Part shown: in pieces, positions 24,085 to 32,893 of the stretch | How positions within the stretch are numbered: the first letter of the stretch is position 1 | How the letters are laid out: every line of letters begins with the position of its first letter | Source of the DNA: Undivivens sp041652635 | GTDB taxonomy: Bacteria; Omnitrophota; Gorgyraeia; Gygaellales; Profunditerraquicolaceae | Direction: 5' to 3' | NCBI GenBank assembly: GCA_041652635.1 | Contig: JBAZGW010000003.1 | Location: 1-51,573 of the forward strand | Length of the DNA: 51,573 nucleotides | Position numbers and translations under genes: made by a program | The notes under the pieces: generated by a model | Seen by the model: only the letters and a program-made list of their open reading frames with translations | Told to the model about the DNA's origin: nothing | The model's database searches: none

Positions 24085-24348
24085 TTACGCCGTTTTTAAC
24101 ACTTTTTTTGCTAAACGGGATTTTTTGCGGTTTGCCGTAGCGGGATGGATAATTCTCTTTTTTGCCGCTTTGTCCAGCTGGGAAAAGACTTCTGTAAGGG
24201 TTTTTTGCGCTTCCTGAGCCTTTTTGGAAGATACGAGCCCCTGTAATTCCTTGATCTTTTTTTTCAGCTCTTTCTTTATTTTTACATTATGAAGGTGTCT
24301 TTTTTTGTTTACCTTGTTCATTAATATGGAACTGCTTCTTCTGGGCAT
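24085..24348 (-). CDS. rpsT: 30S ribosomal protein S20
   Basis: 87 residues, strongly basic, of normal S20 length. KKRHLHNVKIKKELKKKIKEL corresponds to the family's N-terminal helix, and KRIIHPATANRKKSRLAKKV to the conserved C-terminal helix. The start ATG has AAAGGAG 6-7 bases upstream on the minus strand. S20 is a primary binder of 16S rRNA. It is the only clear minus-strand protein gene in the window and lies just before murJ, an arrangement common in diderm bacteria. Confidence 0.92.
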   Translation of the reverse strand: MPRRSSSILMNKVNKKRHLHNVKIKKELKKKIKELQGLVSSKKAQEAQKTLTEVFSQLDKAAKKRIIHPATANRKKSRLAKKVLKTA

Positions 24349-24474
24349 GGTTTTCTCCTTTTAATTTATATTCGTAAAGGCGTATTTTTTAGCCGGTTAA
24401 GCGGTTGAAAATCCTGAAGATTTATTATACAACGGCACGGATAATTAATCAAATCTTTTATTAGCGGGGCAACG

Positions 24475-26061
24475 ATGCAGAGTATGAAAGAGGCGCATAG
24501 CGAATGCCGGGGAATGATGCGTTCCGCTGGATTGATCGGGGCGGCCACTCTTTGTTCGCGTATCCTCGGTTTCTGCCGGGATATCGTCATCGCCCGCATG
24601 TTCGGCGTTTACGTCTACGCCCAGGCCTTTGTCGTGGCTTTCCGCATCCCGAATTTATTCCGCGATATAGTAGGGGAAGGGGCGGTGAATTCCGCTTTTG
24701 TGCCGGTGCTCAGCCGGTACAATCTTAAGCGCGACAGTAGCGAATTCTGGGAGTTGGCCAACGTACTCCTTAATATCCTCCTGGTCGTCCTATCGGCTAT
24801 CGTTGTCGCCGGGGTGGTCTTTTCTCCCTTTATTATTAAGGTCTTCGCGCCCGGTTTTACCGCCGACCCCGTTAAATTCCAGACCACGGTGCTGCTAAAC
24901 CGGCTGGTTTTTCCTTACTTGTTGTTGATAGGATTGGCGGCGTATACCATGGCCATGCTTAATTCCCTCGGCCACTTCAAAGCGCCGGCGTTCGCGCCGT
25001 GCCTGTTGAACATTTCCATTATCGTCTGCGCCCTCTTGTTCGGGGAAGGCATCACCGGCCTGGCCTCCGGGATATTGATAGGCGGGGTGCTGCAATTGGC
25101 GGTGCAGGTCCCGGTCATTTACGCGCGCGGCTTCCGGCTGAAAGGTTTCTTAAAAAAATTCAGCCATCCCGGGGCCGTGGAAGTCGTCCGTTTACTTGTC
25201 CCGCGGCTGTTCGGCACCTGTATTTACCAGCTTAATAATTTCGTGGATTCGGTTTTCGGGTCGCTGGCTTTTATAGTGGGCGAAGGGGGCGTAGCGGTGC
25301 TTTATTTCTCCTACAGGCTGGTGCAATTCCCCGTGGGGATATTCGGGAACGCCGTGGCGCAGGCCGCGTTGCCGTTGATGTCGCAGCAGGCCTCCGAAGA
25401 AAGCAGGCGGGGAGACTTGAAAAACACCCTTTTACTCGGCCTGCGCCAGGTGTTTTTTCTGATGCTGCCCGCTTCGGCTTTTTTGATCGCGCTTTCCGGA
25501 CCGATAGTCGGGGGTATCTTTCGTGGGGGGCGGTTCGACGCCTACGCGGCGGCGGTGACGGCAGACGCGCTTGTTTATTACAGTATAGGATTGTTCGCTT
25601 ATGCCGGGAGCAAGGTCTTGAATTCCTGTTTTTTCGCCCTTAGGGATACCGTTTCTCCGGTTAAGGTCTCAGCCGTGGCCTTGGGGTTGAACATTGTCCT
25701 GAATACCGTATTGATGTTCCCTTTAAAAATAAAAGGCCTGGCCCTGTCCAGTTCTATCTCGGGTATCATTTCTTTCTTGATACTTATCCGTATCCTGGAC
25801 AGGAAAACCGGCGGCCTCGGTCTGCGCGGGATAGCGGTATCTTTCTTCAAGATGCTGTCGGCGAGCGCGGCGGCGGGGTATGTTTGCTTCCTGGTATCGT
25901 TGAGATTCCCCGGCGGCGGCCGGTCCGGAGGGTTCTTTTTCAATGCCGGTTGGCTGGTCGTTTATTTTATTTGTTGTTGCGCGGTGTATCTGGCCGGATG
26001 TCTGCTGTTGAAATGCGATGAACTCGGGGAATTACGGGGATGGCTGAGAAGAAAGAAATAG
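24475..26061 (+). CDS. murJ: Lipid II flippase MurJ
   Basis: 528 residues with about 14 membrane helices. The MurJ/MviN signature is clear: TLCSRILGFCRDIVIARMFG near the N-terminus, FRIPNLFRDIVGEGAVNSAF, then GVLQLAVQVP and GIFGNAVAQAALPLMS. MurJ moves lipid-linked peptidoglycan precursor across the cytoplasmic membrane. It is transcribed away from rpsT. The end overlaps uvrC by 22 bases. Confidence 0.95.
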   Translation: MQSMKEAHSECRGMMRSAGLIGAATLCSRILGFCRDIVIARMFGVYVYAQAFVVAFRIPNLFRDIVGEGAVNSAFVPVLSRYNLKRDSSEFWELANVLLNILLVVLSAIVVAGVVFSPFIIKVFAPGFTADPVKFQTTVLLNRLVFPYLLLIGLAAYTMAMLNSLGHFKAPAFAPCLLNISIIVCALLFGEGITGLASGILIGGVLQLAVQVPVIYARGFRLKGFLKKFSHPGAVEVVRLLVPRLFGTCIYQLNNFVDSVFGSLAFIVGEGGVAVLYFSYRLVQFPVGIFGNAVAQAALPLMSQQASEESRRGDLKNTLLLGLRQVFFLMLPASAFLIALSGPIVGGIFRGGRFDAYAAAVTADALVYYSIGLFAYAGSKVLNSCFFALRDTVSPVKVSAVALGLNIVLNTVLMFPLKIKGLALSSSISGIISFLILIRILDRKTGGLGLRGIAVSFFKMLSASAAAGYVCFLVSLRFPGGGRSGGFFFNAGWLVVYFICCCAVYLAGCLLLKCDELGELRGWLRRKK

Positions 26062-27311
26062 ATCTTAAAGCACGGAAAACGTCATTGCCGGACGGCCCCG
26101 GCGTCTACCTTTTTAAGGACGCTGCCGGAGTTCTCTTGTATGTGGGGAAGGCGAAGTCGCTTAAAAAGAGGGTCGCTTCATATTTTTCCGGATCACATCC
26201 GCCTAAAACCGCCGCCCTTGTAGGAAAAATAAAACAGATAGATTTCTTGACCACCGGAAGCGAGCAGGACGCGGATCTGCTGGAAGCATCTCTTATAAAA
26301 GAAAAACAACCGCATTACAACATTTCCAGGAAAGACGATAAAACGTTCCCTTTTATAAAGATCGGCGGCGGGGATTTTCCGGTGGTCTCGCTGGCACGCA
26401 GAAGAGGAAAGCCTGAAGAAGACGCCGGCTATCACGGACCGTATACCGATGCCGCCGCGGCCAGGGCCGCTTTAAAGATTTTACGCAGTCTTTTCGGCTT
26501 CCGGTCCTGCGCAAGTTTGCCTAAGGAGCCCTGCCTTTATTTCCGCCTGGGTCTTTGTCCGGCGCCCTGCTCGGGGAAGATCACCGTTTCGGAGTATGCC
26601 GGACTTATCAGACGCATAACTTTATTTCTGGAGGGCAGTTATGAGAAGTTGATCTCTGAATTGTCCGCCGGGATGGAGCGCGCTTCCGCGGAGCGTGATT
26701 TTGAGGCGGCGGCAGGGTTCAGGGATAAAATAACCGCTTTGTCGGCGATCCGGTCCGGGGGCAGCGCGGATGTCCTCCGCAGGGAACTGGAAGACCTTCG
26801 GCAGAAACTGCGTCTCGAATATCTGCCGGAACGCATCGAGGCTTTCGATATCTCCTGTATCCAGGGCAGGGAATCCTGCGGTTCTCTGGCAGCGTTTACC
26901 GGCGGCAGGCCGGATAAACACAATTACCGCCGCTTCCGTATAAAGATGACGCAGGGAATGAATGATTTTGCGATGATGAAAGAAGTGGTTTTCCGCCGCT
27001 ATTCACGTCTGCTTAGGGAGAAACTGCCGCTGCCGGACCTGATAATCATAGACGGAGGCAAAGGGCAGGTCGCTTCCGCTCTCGCCGGACTCTCCGGCGC
27101 GGGAGTGTCCGGTATCCCCGTGATCGGGATCGCCAAGCCGCAGAAGGGCGTCAGGGATATGGAAAAGATATGTTTTGCCGGCGGCAGAGAGATGGTTTTT
27201 CCGGGGGAAAGCCCCGGTCTTAACTTTTTACGCAGGATACGCGATGAAGCGCACCGGTTCGCGGTTTCTTATCACCGGTTCTTGCGTAATAAGAGAATGC
27301 TGGGTAAGTGA
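26040..27311 (+). CDS. uvrC: UvrC excinuclease subunit without C-terminal HhH domain
   Basis: 423 residues. An N-terminal GIY-YIG nuclease (GVYLFKDAAG and YVGKAKSLKKRV, residues 20-50) makes the 3' cut. A UVR domain (ERASAERDFEAAAGFRDKI) contacts UvrB. The RNase H-like nuclease shows EAFDISCIQG and PDLIIIDGGKGQ and makes the 5' cut. Typical UvrC has about 600 residues and ends with a tandem helix-hairpin-helix that binds DNA. Here the protein stops at FLRNKRMLGK, just before that domain, and the segment between the UVR and RNase H-like parts is short. Confidence 0.9.
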   Translation: MAEKKEIDLKARKTSLPDGPGVYLFKDAAGVLLYVGKAKSLKKRVASYFSGSHPPKTAALVGKIKQIDFLTTGSEQDADLLEASLIKEKQPHYNISRKDDKTFPFIKIGGGDFPVVSLARRRGKPEEDAGYHGPYTDAAAARAALKILRSLFGFRSCASLPKEPCLYFRLGLCPAPCSGKITVSEYAGLIRRITLFLEGSYEKLISELSAGMERASAERDFEAAAGFRDKITALSAIRSGGSADVLRRELEDLRQKLRLEYLPERIEAFDISCIQGRESCGSLAAFTGGRPDKHNYRRFRIKMTQGMNDFAMMKEVVFRRYSRLLREKLPLPDLIIIDGGKGQVASALAGLSGAGVSGIPVIGIAKPQKGVRDMEKICFAGGREMVFPGESPGLNFLRRIRDEAHRFAVSYHRFLRNKRMLGK

Positions 27312-27327
27312 CGGAGGAGCCGTTTTG

Positions 27328-27591
27328 TTGAGCCCATTCGCCCGCAAAGTTCATTTAGTTGTGGCGGACATCCCGTATGGCGAGGTGCGGACTTACAAAT
27401 GGGTGGCGGCTAAAGCCGGCAACGCGCGGGCCTGCCGCGCCGTAGGAACGGTGTTAAAGAATAATCCCTGGCCGGTATTCATTCCCTGCCACAGGGTGGT
27501 AGGGAGCGACGGTGACCCCGGCGGATATATTTATGGCCGTAAAATGAAGAGGATTTTAATAGAATTTGAGCGAAAAACCGCCAAGGTATGA
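27328..27591 (+). CDS. MGMT-like (alkyltransferase DNA-binding domain) protein
   Basis: About 88 residues from a TTG at 27328, 8 bases after GGAGGAG (27313-27319); a second TTG at 27325 is also possible. It is only the C-terminal DNA-binding/active-site domain of O6-alkylguanine-DNA alkyltransferase: IPYGEVRTYKWVAAKAG, ACRAVGTVLKNNPWPVFIPC, then HRVV and GGYIYG. The acceptor Cys of PCHRV is present. Such short proteins include real alkyltransferases and alkyltransferase-like proteins; the latter usually have Trp in place of Cys. It lies right after uvrC, which fits cooperation in alkyl lesion repair. Confidence 0.82.
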   Translation: MSPFARKVHLVVADIPYGEVRTYKWVAAKAGNARACRAVGTVLKNNPWPVFIPCHRVVGSDGDPGGYIYGRKMKRILIEFERKTAKV

Positions 27592-27597
27592 TATAAT
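27589..27597 (+). promoter_or_regulatory. Extended -10 promoter upstream of pilT
   Basis: TGaTATAAT (27589-27597) is a consensus extended -10 element; no good -35 is seen at normal spacing. It overlaps the end of the MGMT-like gene. The leader downstream holds an inverted repeat TTTCCCT (27612-27618) and AGGGAAA (27641-27647). Confidence 0.55.
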
Positions 27598-27698
27598 CAA
27601 AAGAATTGAAGTTTCCCTGCCTGAAGATTAATGGGGACGGAGGGAAATAGGGGGTTTTCAAGACGCATACAAACAGCGCGGCCGGCGGAGGTGCCTAT

Positions 27699-28778
27699 AT
27701 GCAGACCAATATAAAAAGATACCTGAAAATGATGCTGGATAGAAAGGCGTCCGATATGTTCTTTCGCGCCGGCTCCAACGTGCGTATGCGCATAGACGGG
27801 GAAGTCGTTTCCGTAGACGATAAAGTGATCACTCTGGACGAAGTGAATGAGGCGGTAAAAGAATTGACCTCCAATGAGTTGAAAGATTTCTTTCAGCGCA
27901 CCCTGGACGTGGATTTCGGCGTCTATGTGCCGGAACTGGACAACCGTTTCCGTATCAGTATTTTTATGCAGAGGAACTGGCCGGCGCTGGTAATCAGGAA
28001 TATCCGTTCGTTTATCCAGAATTTCGATGAATTACTTTTGCCGGCGGAGACACTCACCAGGCTTTCCATGGAGAAACGCGGCATGGTGCTGCTTACGGGC
28101 AGCGCCGGCAGCGGAAAATCCACGACCATCGCCAGTATGATCGAATATGTGAATAATAACGCCAATAAACACGTGCTGACGGTCGAAGAACCGATAGAAT
28201 TCACTTTTAAGGATAAGCGTTCCATTATAAACCAAAGAGAGCTGGGAATAGACGTTGCTTCTTATGCCGTGGCCCTGCGGGCGTTCACGCTACAGAGCCC
28301 GGACGTTATCTTTATCGGCAACATCAGGGATTACGAAACTATGTCCGCCGCGCTCACCGCGGCCGAGACCGGCGTGCTGGTGTTAAGCACGCTTCATACG
28401 GTCAATGCCCCGCAGACCCTGGAACGTATCATCAATTTTTTCCCTCCGCATCAGCATGCCGAAGTCAGGACGCAGCTGTCGTATCTGCTTAAAGGGGTAA
28501 TTTCCCTGAGGCTTATTCCTTCAAAGGAAGGCAGCGGCCGGATCCCCGCTTTCGAGACGATGCTGCAGACACCTACTATCAGCCGCCTGCTCAGGGAAGG
28601 CAAAACCTGGGAGATCCCGCAGTTCATAGACGATGGCGCGGTATACGGCATGCGTTCTTTCAATCAGTCGCTTGTGAAACTCGTCAACGAAGGCAAAATA
28701 ACGGAAGAAACCGCATTGGCGTATTGCGACAACAAAGACGAATTTATGCTCGCCCTTAAAGGTATCTGCCGGGGTTAA
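27699..28778 (+). CDS. pilT: PilT/PilU-like twitching ATPase with altered Walker B
   Basis: 359 residues, normal for PilT. PilT hexamers power type IV pilus retraction. Motifs: Walker A GSAGSGKST (134-142), Asp-box region TVEEPIEFTF (161-170), Walker B PDVIFIGN (201-208) and His-box STLHTVN. In PilT, PilU and PilB the Walker B ends IGExRD, where Glu is the catalytic base; here it is IGNIRD, with Asn208. A PilU-like helper lacking hydrolysis, or an altered motor, is likely. It is linked by position to prfB and secA, not to the pseudopilin genes at the other end of the window. Confidence 0.85.
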   Translation: MQTNIKRYLKMMLDRKASDMFFRAGSNVRMRIDGEVVSVDDKVITLDEVNEAVKELTSNELKDFFQRTLDVDFGVYVPELDNRFRISIFMQRNWPALVIRNIRSFIQNFDELLLPAETLTRLSMEKRGMVLLTGSAGSGKSTTIASMIEYVNNNANKHVLTVEEPIEFTFKDKRSIINQRELGIDVASYAVALRAFTLQSPDVIFIGNIRDYETMSAALTAAETGVLVLSTLHTVNAPQTLERIINFFPPHQHAEVRTQLSYLLKGVISLRLIPSKEGSGRIPAFETMLQTPTISRLLREGKTWEIPQFIDDGAVYGMRSFNQSLVKLVNEGKITEETALAYCDNKDEFMLALKGICRG

Positions 28779-28867
28779 CGCGGATATACAGCGGAGCCGT
28801 TCCCTGCGGCAGGAGAATGCCGTTTCCGGAGCGGGTCATCGTGTGTATGCCCCAAGGAGAAATAGAT

Positions 28868-29969
28868 ATGCTTGATAAAATTAAAGACGAATTGGAACGG
28901 ATATCAGTAAAGATCGGACAGCTTAGAGGTTATCTTTGACATTGAAGAGAAACTAGAGCGGGCTGAGAAGCTTTCCTTAGGAATGGCTGAACCTGGATTT
29001 TGGGATAACCAGGAGAAGGCCAATTCGGTGGTCAAGCAGCTTAAGGCGTTAAAAGCGGTCACCGGCCCGTGGCAGGAAGCCCTGTCCAGGCATAAGGAAC
29101 TCCGGGAATTAACGGAGTTGCTTAAGGACGAGGACCGGGAATTGATCTCGGAGATAGCCTCCGGGGTAGAGGTTTTGTCCCGCAGTGTGGATAAATTGGA
29201 GTTAAGCACTCTGCTGGGCGGCAGATTCGACGCGAATTGCGCGTTCTTGAGCGTTAACGCGGGAGCCGGCGGAACCGAATCTTGCGATTGGGCGCAGATG
29301 CTCTTGCGGATGTATACGCGCTGGGCGGAAGATAAGGGATATGAAACAAAGGTTGTGGATATCCTTTACGGTGAAGAGGCCGGCGTAAAGAACGCCACAA
29401 TACACATCGGCGGCGGATACGCTTACGGTTACCTGAAAGCGGAACGCGGAGTCCACCGCCTGGTGCGCATCTCGCCTTTCGATTCCAATAAACGCCGGCA
29501 TACCTCTTTCGCTTCCGTGGACGTTGTCCCGGAGATCGAAGAGGAAGTGGATTTCAAGATCGAGGATAAGGATTTGAGGATAGATGTTTTTCGCTCTTCC
29601 GGGCCCGGAGGGCAGAGTGTCAACACCACGGACTCGGCGGTAAGGATCACGCATATCCCGACCGGCACCGTCGTGCAATGCCAGAACGAAAGGTCGCAGT
29701 TCCAGAATAAGCAGACGGCGATGAAAATGCTTAAGTCCAGGCTTTACGAGATAGAATTACGCAGGAAAGAAGAGGAATTGACGAAACAGTGCGATTCCTC
29801 CAAGAAGAAAATAGAATGGGGCAGCCAGATACGTTCTTATGTCATGCATCCGTATACTATGGTCAAAGACCACCGCACCGAACGGGAAACGGGAGACGTT
29901 AACAGCGTGATGGACGGAGCGCTCGACGGTTTCATTGAAGCTTATCTCAGGAAGAAAGCGGAAGGATAG
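28868..29969 (+). CDS. prfB: Peptide chain release factor 2 with programmed +1 frameshift
   Basis: The gene starts at the ATG 28868 (AAGGAGAAA upstream), runs 23 codons, meets TGA at 28937-28939 and continues in the +1 frame from GAC at 28938 to 29969, giving 366 residues, the usual RF2 length. RF2 ends translation at UGA and UAA. The SPF tripeptide that reads stop codons is in RISPFDSNKRRH and the GGQ that triggers hydrolysis is in SSGPGGQSVN. A gene call without the frameshift would begin too late (ATG 28983) and lose about 39 residues. It is followed 5 bases later by secA. Confidence 0.94.
28925..28940 (+). promoter_or_regulatory. RF2 frameshift site
   Basis: AGAGGT-TAT-CTT-TGA-C: a Shine-Dalgarno-like AGAGGT 3 bases before the CTT slip codon, the in-frame TGA and a following C. 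This is the classical autoregulatory element: low RF2 lets the ribosome slip +1 on CTT and make RF2. Confidence 0.93.
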
Positions 29970-29974
29970 AAAAT

Positions 29975-32893
29975 ATGTTCGGTTTTTTCAAAAAAGCAAT
30001 GCTCGCCGGCAGGCAAAAGGCGATCAACCGTAAATACAAAGGGCTCAACATCGTCCTGCATGCGGAGATGCCGATGCCTTCCCTGGATGCCGTGGCCGCC
30101 CTGGCAGGCACGGTGGCAGCGGTGAACGCCTGGGAAGATAAGATCAGCGGGCTTTCGGATGACGAGCTGCGCGCTAAGAGCGGGCAGTTCAGGACATACT
30201 TGCTCGGCAGGGAACAGGCGTGCGCGGAACAGCTCGCTGAAATGAGCCTGGCGGTCGAGAATGCCGCCATCGCCGAAGAGAAGGAAAGGCTGAAAGAAAA
30301 GCTGAAGCTGGCGCGCAACCGTATTTTCGACGGTATACTCGCCGAGGCTTTCGCGGTGGTCAGGGAAGCTTCTAAACGCACCATCGGTTTGAGGCATTTT
30401 GATTCGCAGATACTGGGAGGATTAATATTGCACCAGGGAAAGATCGCCGAGATGTCCACCGGAGAAGGTAAGACATTGGTGGCCACTCTTCCCGCTTATC
30501 TCAACGCTTTGCTGGGCCGCGGCGTGCACATAGTGACGGTCAATGATTACCTGGCCAGGCGCGACAGGGAGTGGATGGGGCCGGTGTTCGAATTCCTCGG
30601 TTTGAGCGTGGGGGTTATCCAGCATGACATCCCCGAAGAGGAACGCAAGCTGGCTTATTCCTGTGACATCACTTACGGCACCAACAATGAATTCGGATTC
30701 GATTATCTGCGCGATAATATGAAATACAGCGCCTCCGAACTTGTGCAGCGGCCGTTCTATTATGCGGTGGTCGATGAGGTGGATTCCATTCTTGTGGACG
30801 AAGCGCGCACCCCGTTGATCATTTCCGGCCCGGCGGAGGAATCCACCGATAAGTATCACGTTATAGACAGGATCATCCCGCGCCTGCAGGGCAGGCTGAT
30901 AATGGAGAAAGAACAGATCGACGCCAAATACAAGGGAATAGACTTATCCAAGGGGTATGATTATATCGTTGACGAAAAGGCGCGCAACGCCTACTTGACG
31001 GAACAGGGCGAGGCCAAGGTCTGTTCATTATTGAACATCGCCAGCTTGCACGATATGGAGACTATGGAATGGCGCCATCATGTGATCCAGGCTTTAAGGG
31101 CGCATAATCTTTACAAGAAGGACGTGGATTACGTGGTAAAAGACGGGCAGGTGATCATAGTCGATGAGTTTACCGGAAGGTTGATGCCCGGAAGGCGCTG
31201 GTCCGACGGGTTGCATCAGGCGGTGGAAGCCAAAGAAGGGATGAAGATCGAAAGGGAGAACCAGACCCTGGCGACGATCACCTTCCAGAATTTCTTTCGT
31301 ATGTATGAGAAGCTCTCCGGGATGACCGGAACGGCGTATACTGAGGCTAATGAGTTCAAAGCGATCTATAAACTGGATGTGGTGGTTGTCCCCACCAACA
31401 GACCCTTGATCCGCATCAACCATGCCGACAGGATCTACAAGACCGAGATGGAGAAGTTCAATGCCGTGGTGGAGGAAATAACGCAGATGTACTCTTCCGG
31501 CAGGCCGGTGCTCGTAGGGACGGTGTCGATAGAAAAATCGGAGTTGCTTTCCGATATGCTGAAACGCCGCGGTGTGGGGCATCAGGTGTTGAACGCCAAG
31601 TACCATGAGATGGAAGCGCAGATAGTGGCGCAGGCGGGCAGGTATAAAGGGGTGACCATCGCCACCAATATGGCCGGAAGGGGAACGGATATCCTTTTGG
31701 GCGGTAATCCCGATTTTATGGCGAAAACGCTGCTGCGGCAGAAAGAGTTCGAGACAGAAGAGGAACGCCGCGTCGAATATTCGCGGTTGTTGGAGAAATA
31801 CAAAAAAGAGACGGAAGAAGAACATCGCCGGGTAGTGGAAGCCGGCGGTTTGCATATCATAGGCACGGAGAGGCATGAAGCGCGCAGGATCGATAACCAG
31901 CTGCGCGGGCGTTCCGGCAGGCAGGGAGACCCCGGTTCATCGCGTTTTTATGTGTCGCTGGGAGATAATTTGATGCGGCTTTTCGGTTCCGACCGGTTGA
32001 TCGGGATAATGGACAGGCTCGGGCTGGAAGAGGGGCAGGTCATCGAACACCCTTGGATCAACAAGTCCATAGAAGTGGCGCAGCGAAGGGTAGAACAGCA
32101 TAATTTCGAGATCCGCAAGCAGCTGCTGGAATATGATAACGTGATGAATAAACAGCGCGAGGTGGTTTACAGCCAGCGCAGGCAGATACTGGATGGGATA
32201 TCCCTCAGAGAGAACATCCTTTCCATATTGGAAAGAAGCGTTACGGGATTGTCCGGTTTGTTCTCCGTAGAGAATACCGGTGAGATGGATTACGACGGCC
32301 TGCTTAATACCCTGAAACTCAAATTCGGCCTGGAGTTTTCCCGGGAAACGTTGTTGGCTAAAGAAGGCGGGACTCTGGCGGACATTCTTTACGGGATGGT
32401 CTCGGAAGCCTATTTCAATAAGGAGAACGAGACCGGCGTAGAGAATATGCGTTTGATGGAAAGATTGGTTTTCCTGCAGATCATAGATGCCAGGTGGAAG
32501 GATCATCTTTATGCGATGGATAATCTGCGTGAAGGTATCGGTCTGCGCGCTTACGGGCAGCGGGATCCGCTGGTGGAATATAAACGCGAAGCGTTCGAGA
32601 TGTTCAACAACATGATCGCGGCCGTGGAGGAAGAATCGCTGGAGATCCTGTTTAAACTTCATTCCGAGCCGCAAAAACAGGTAAGAGGAGTGTTCAGCAC
32701 GACGTCCCAGGAATTTAGCCATCCGGAAGCGGCATCTTTCTCCGCATCAGGAGAGACGCCGGCGCAGCCCGACAAACGGACGGCGGTTCCCGTTCAGCAT
32801 CAGGCGCGCGCCGATGCCGGAGACAAAGTCGGCAGGAACGATCCCTGTCCGTGCGGTTCAGGAAAGAAATTTAAAAAATGCTGCGGAAGATAA
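29975..32893 (+). CDS. secA: SecA preprotein translocase ATPase
   Basis: 972 residues. SecA drives proteins through SecYEG. Walker A is MSTGEGKTL (160-168) and the DEAD-like box is VVDEVDSILVDEARTPLIIS. The preprotein cross-linking region, MTGTAYTEANEF, IATNMAGRGTDI and RRIDNQLRGRSGRQGD (helicase motifs) are all present. The C-terminal zinc-binding tail RNDPCPCGSGKKFKKCC, which contacts SecB or ribosomes, is intact after a low-complexity linker. An extra charged helix (about residues 75-115) precedes the AFAVVREA segment. The stop overlaps lnt by 16 bases. Confidence 0.96.
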   Translation: MFGFFKKAMLAGRQKAINRKYKGLNIVLHAEMPMPSLDAVAALAGTVAAVNAWEDKISGLSDDELRAKSGQFRTYLLGREQACAEQLAEMSLAVENAAIAEEKERLKEKLKLARNRIFDGILAEAFAVVREASKRTIGLRHFDSQILGGLILHQGKIAEMSTGEGKTLVATLPAYLNALLGRGVHIVTVNDYLARRDREWMGPVFEFLGLSVGVIQHDIPEEERKLAYSCDITYGTNNEFGFDYLRDNMKYSASELVQRPFYYAVVDEVDSILVDEARTPLIISGPAEESTDKYHVIDRIIPRLQGRLIMEKEQIDAKYKGIDLSKGYDYIVDEKARNAYLTEQGEAKVCSLLNIASLHDMETMEWRHHVIQALRAHNLYKKDVDYVVKDGQVIIVDEFTGRLMPGRRWSDGLHQAVEAKEGMKIERENQTLATITFQNFFRMYEKLSGMTGTAYTEANEFKAIYKLDVVVVPTNRPLIRINHADRIYKTEMEKFNAVVEEITQMYSSGRPVLVGTVSIEKSELLSDMLKRRGVGHQVLNAKYHEMEAQIVAQAGRYKGVTIATNMAGRGTDILLGGNPDFMAKTLLRQKEFETEEERRVEYSRLLEKYKKETEEEHRRVVEAGGLHIIGTERHEARRIDNQLRGRSGRQGDPGSSRFYVSLGDNLMRLFGSDRLIGIMDRLGLEEGQVIEHPWINKSIEVAQRRVEQHNFEIRKQLLEYDNVMNKQREVVYSQRRQILDGISLRENILSILERSVTGLSGLFSVENTGEMDYDGLLNTLKLKFGLEFSRETLLAKEGGTLADILYGMVSEAYFNKENETGVENMRLMERLVFLQIIDARWKDHLYAMDNLREGIGLRAYGQRDPLVEYKREAFEMFNNMIAAVEEESLEILFKLHSEPQKQVRGVFSTTSQEFSHPEAASFSASGETPAQPDKRTAVPVQHQARADAGDKVGRNDPCPCGSGKKFKKCCGR

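Noticed and set aside
28937..28939. TGA in prfB as selenocysteine or a nonsense mutation
   Set aside because: The context is the standard RF2 +1 frameshift site.
31094..32722. Long minus-strand frames within secA
   Set aside because: Shadow frames without motifs; secA is intact on the plus strand.
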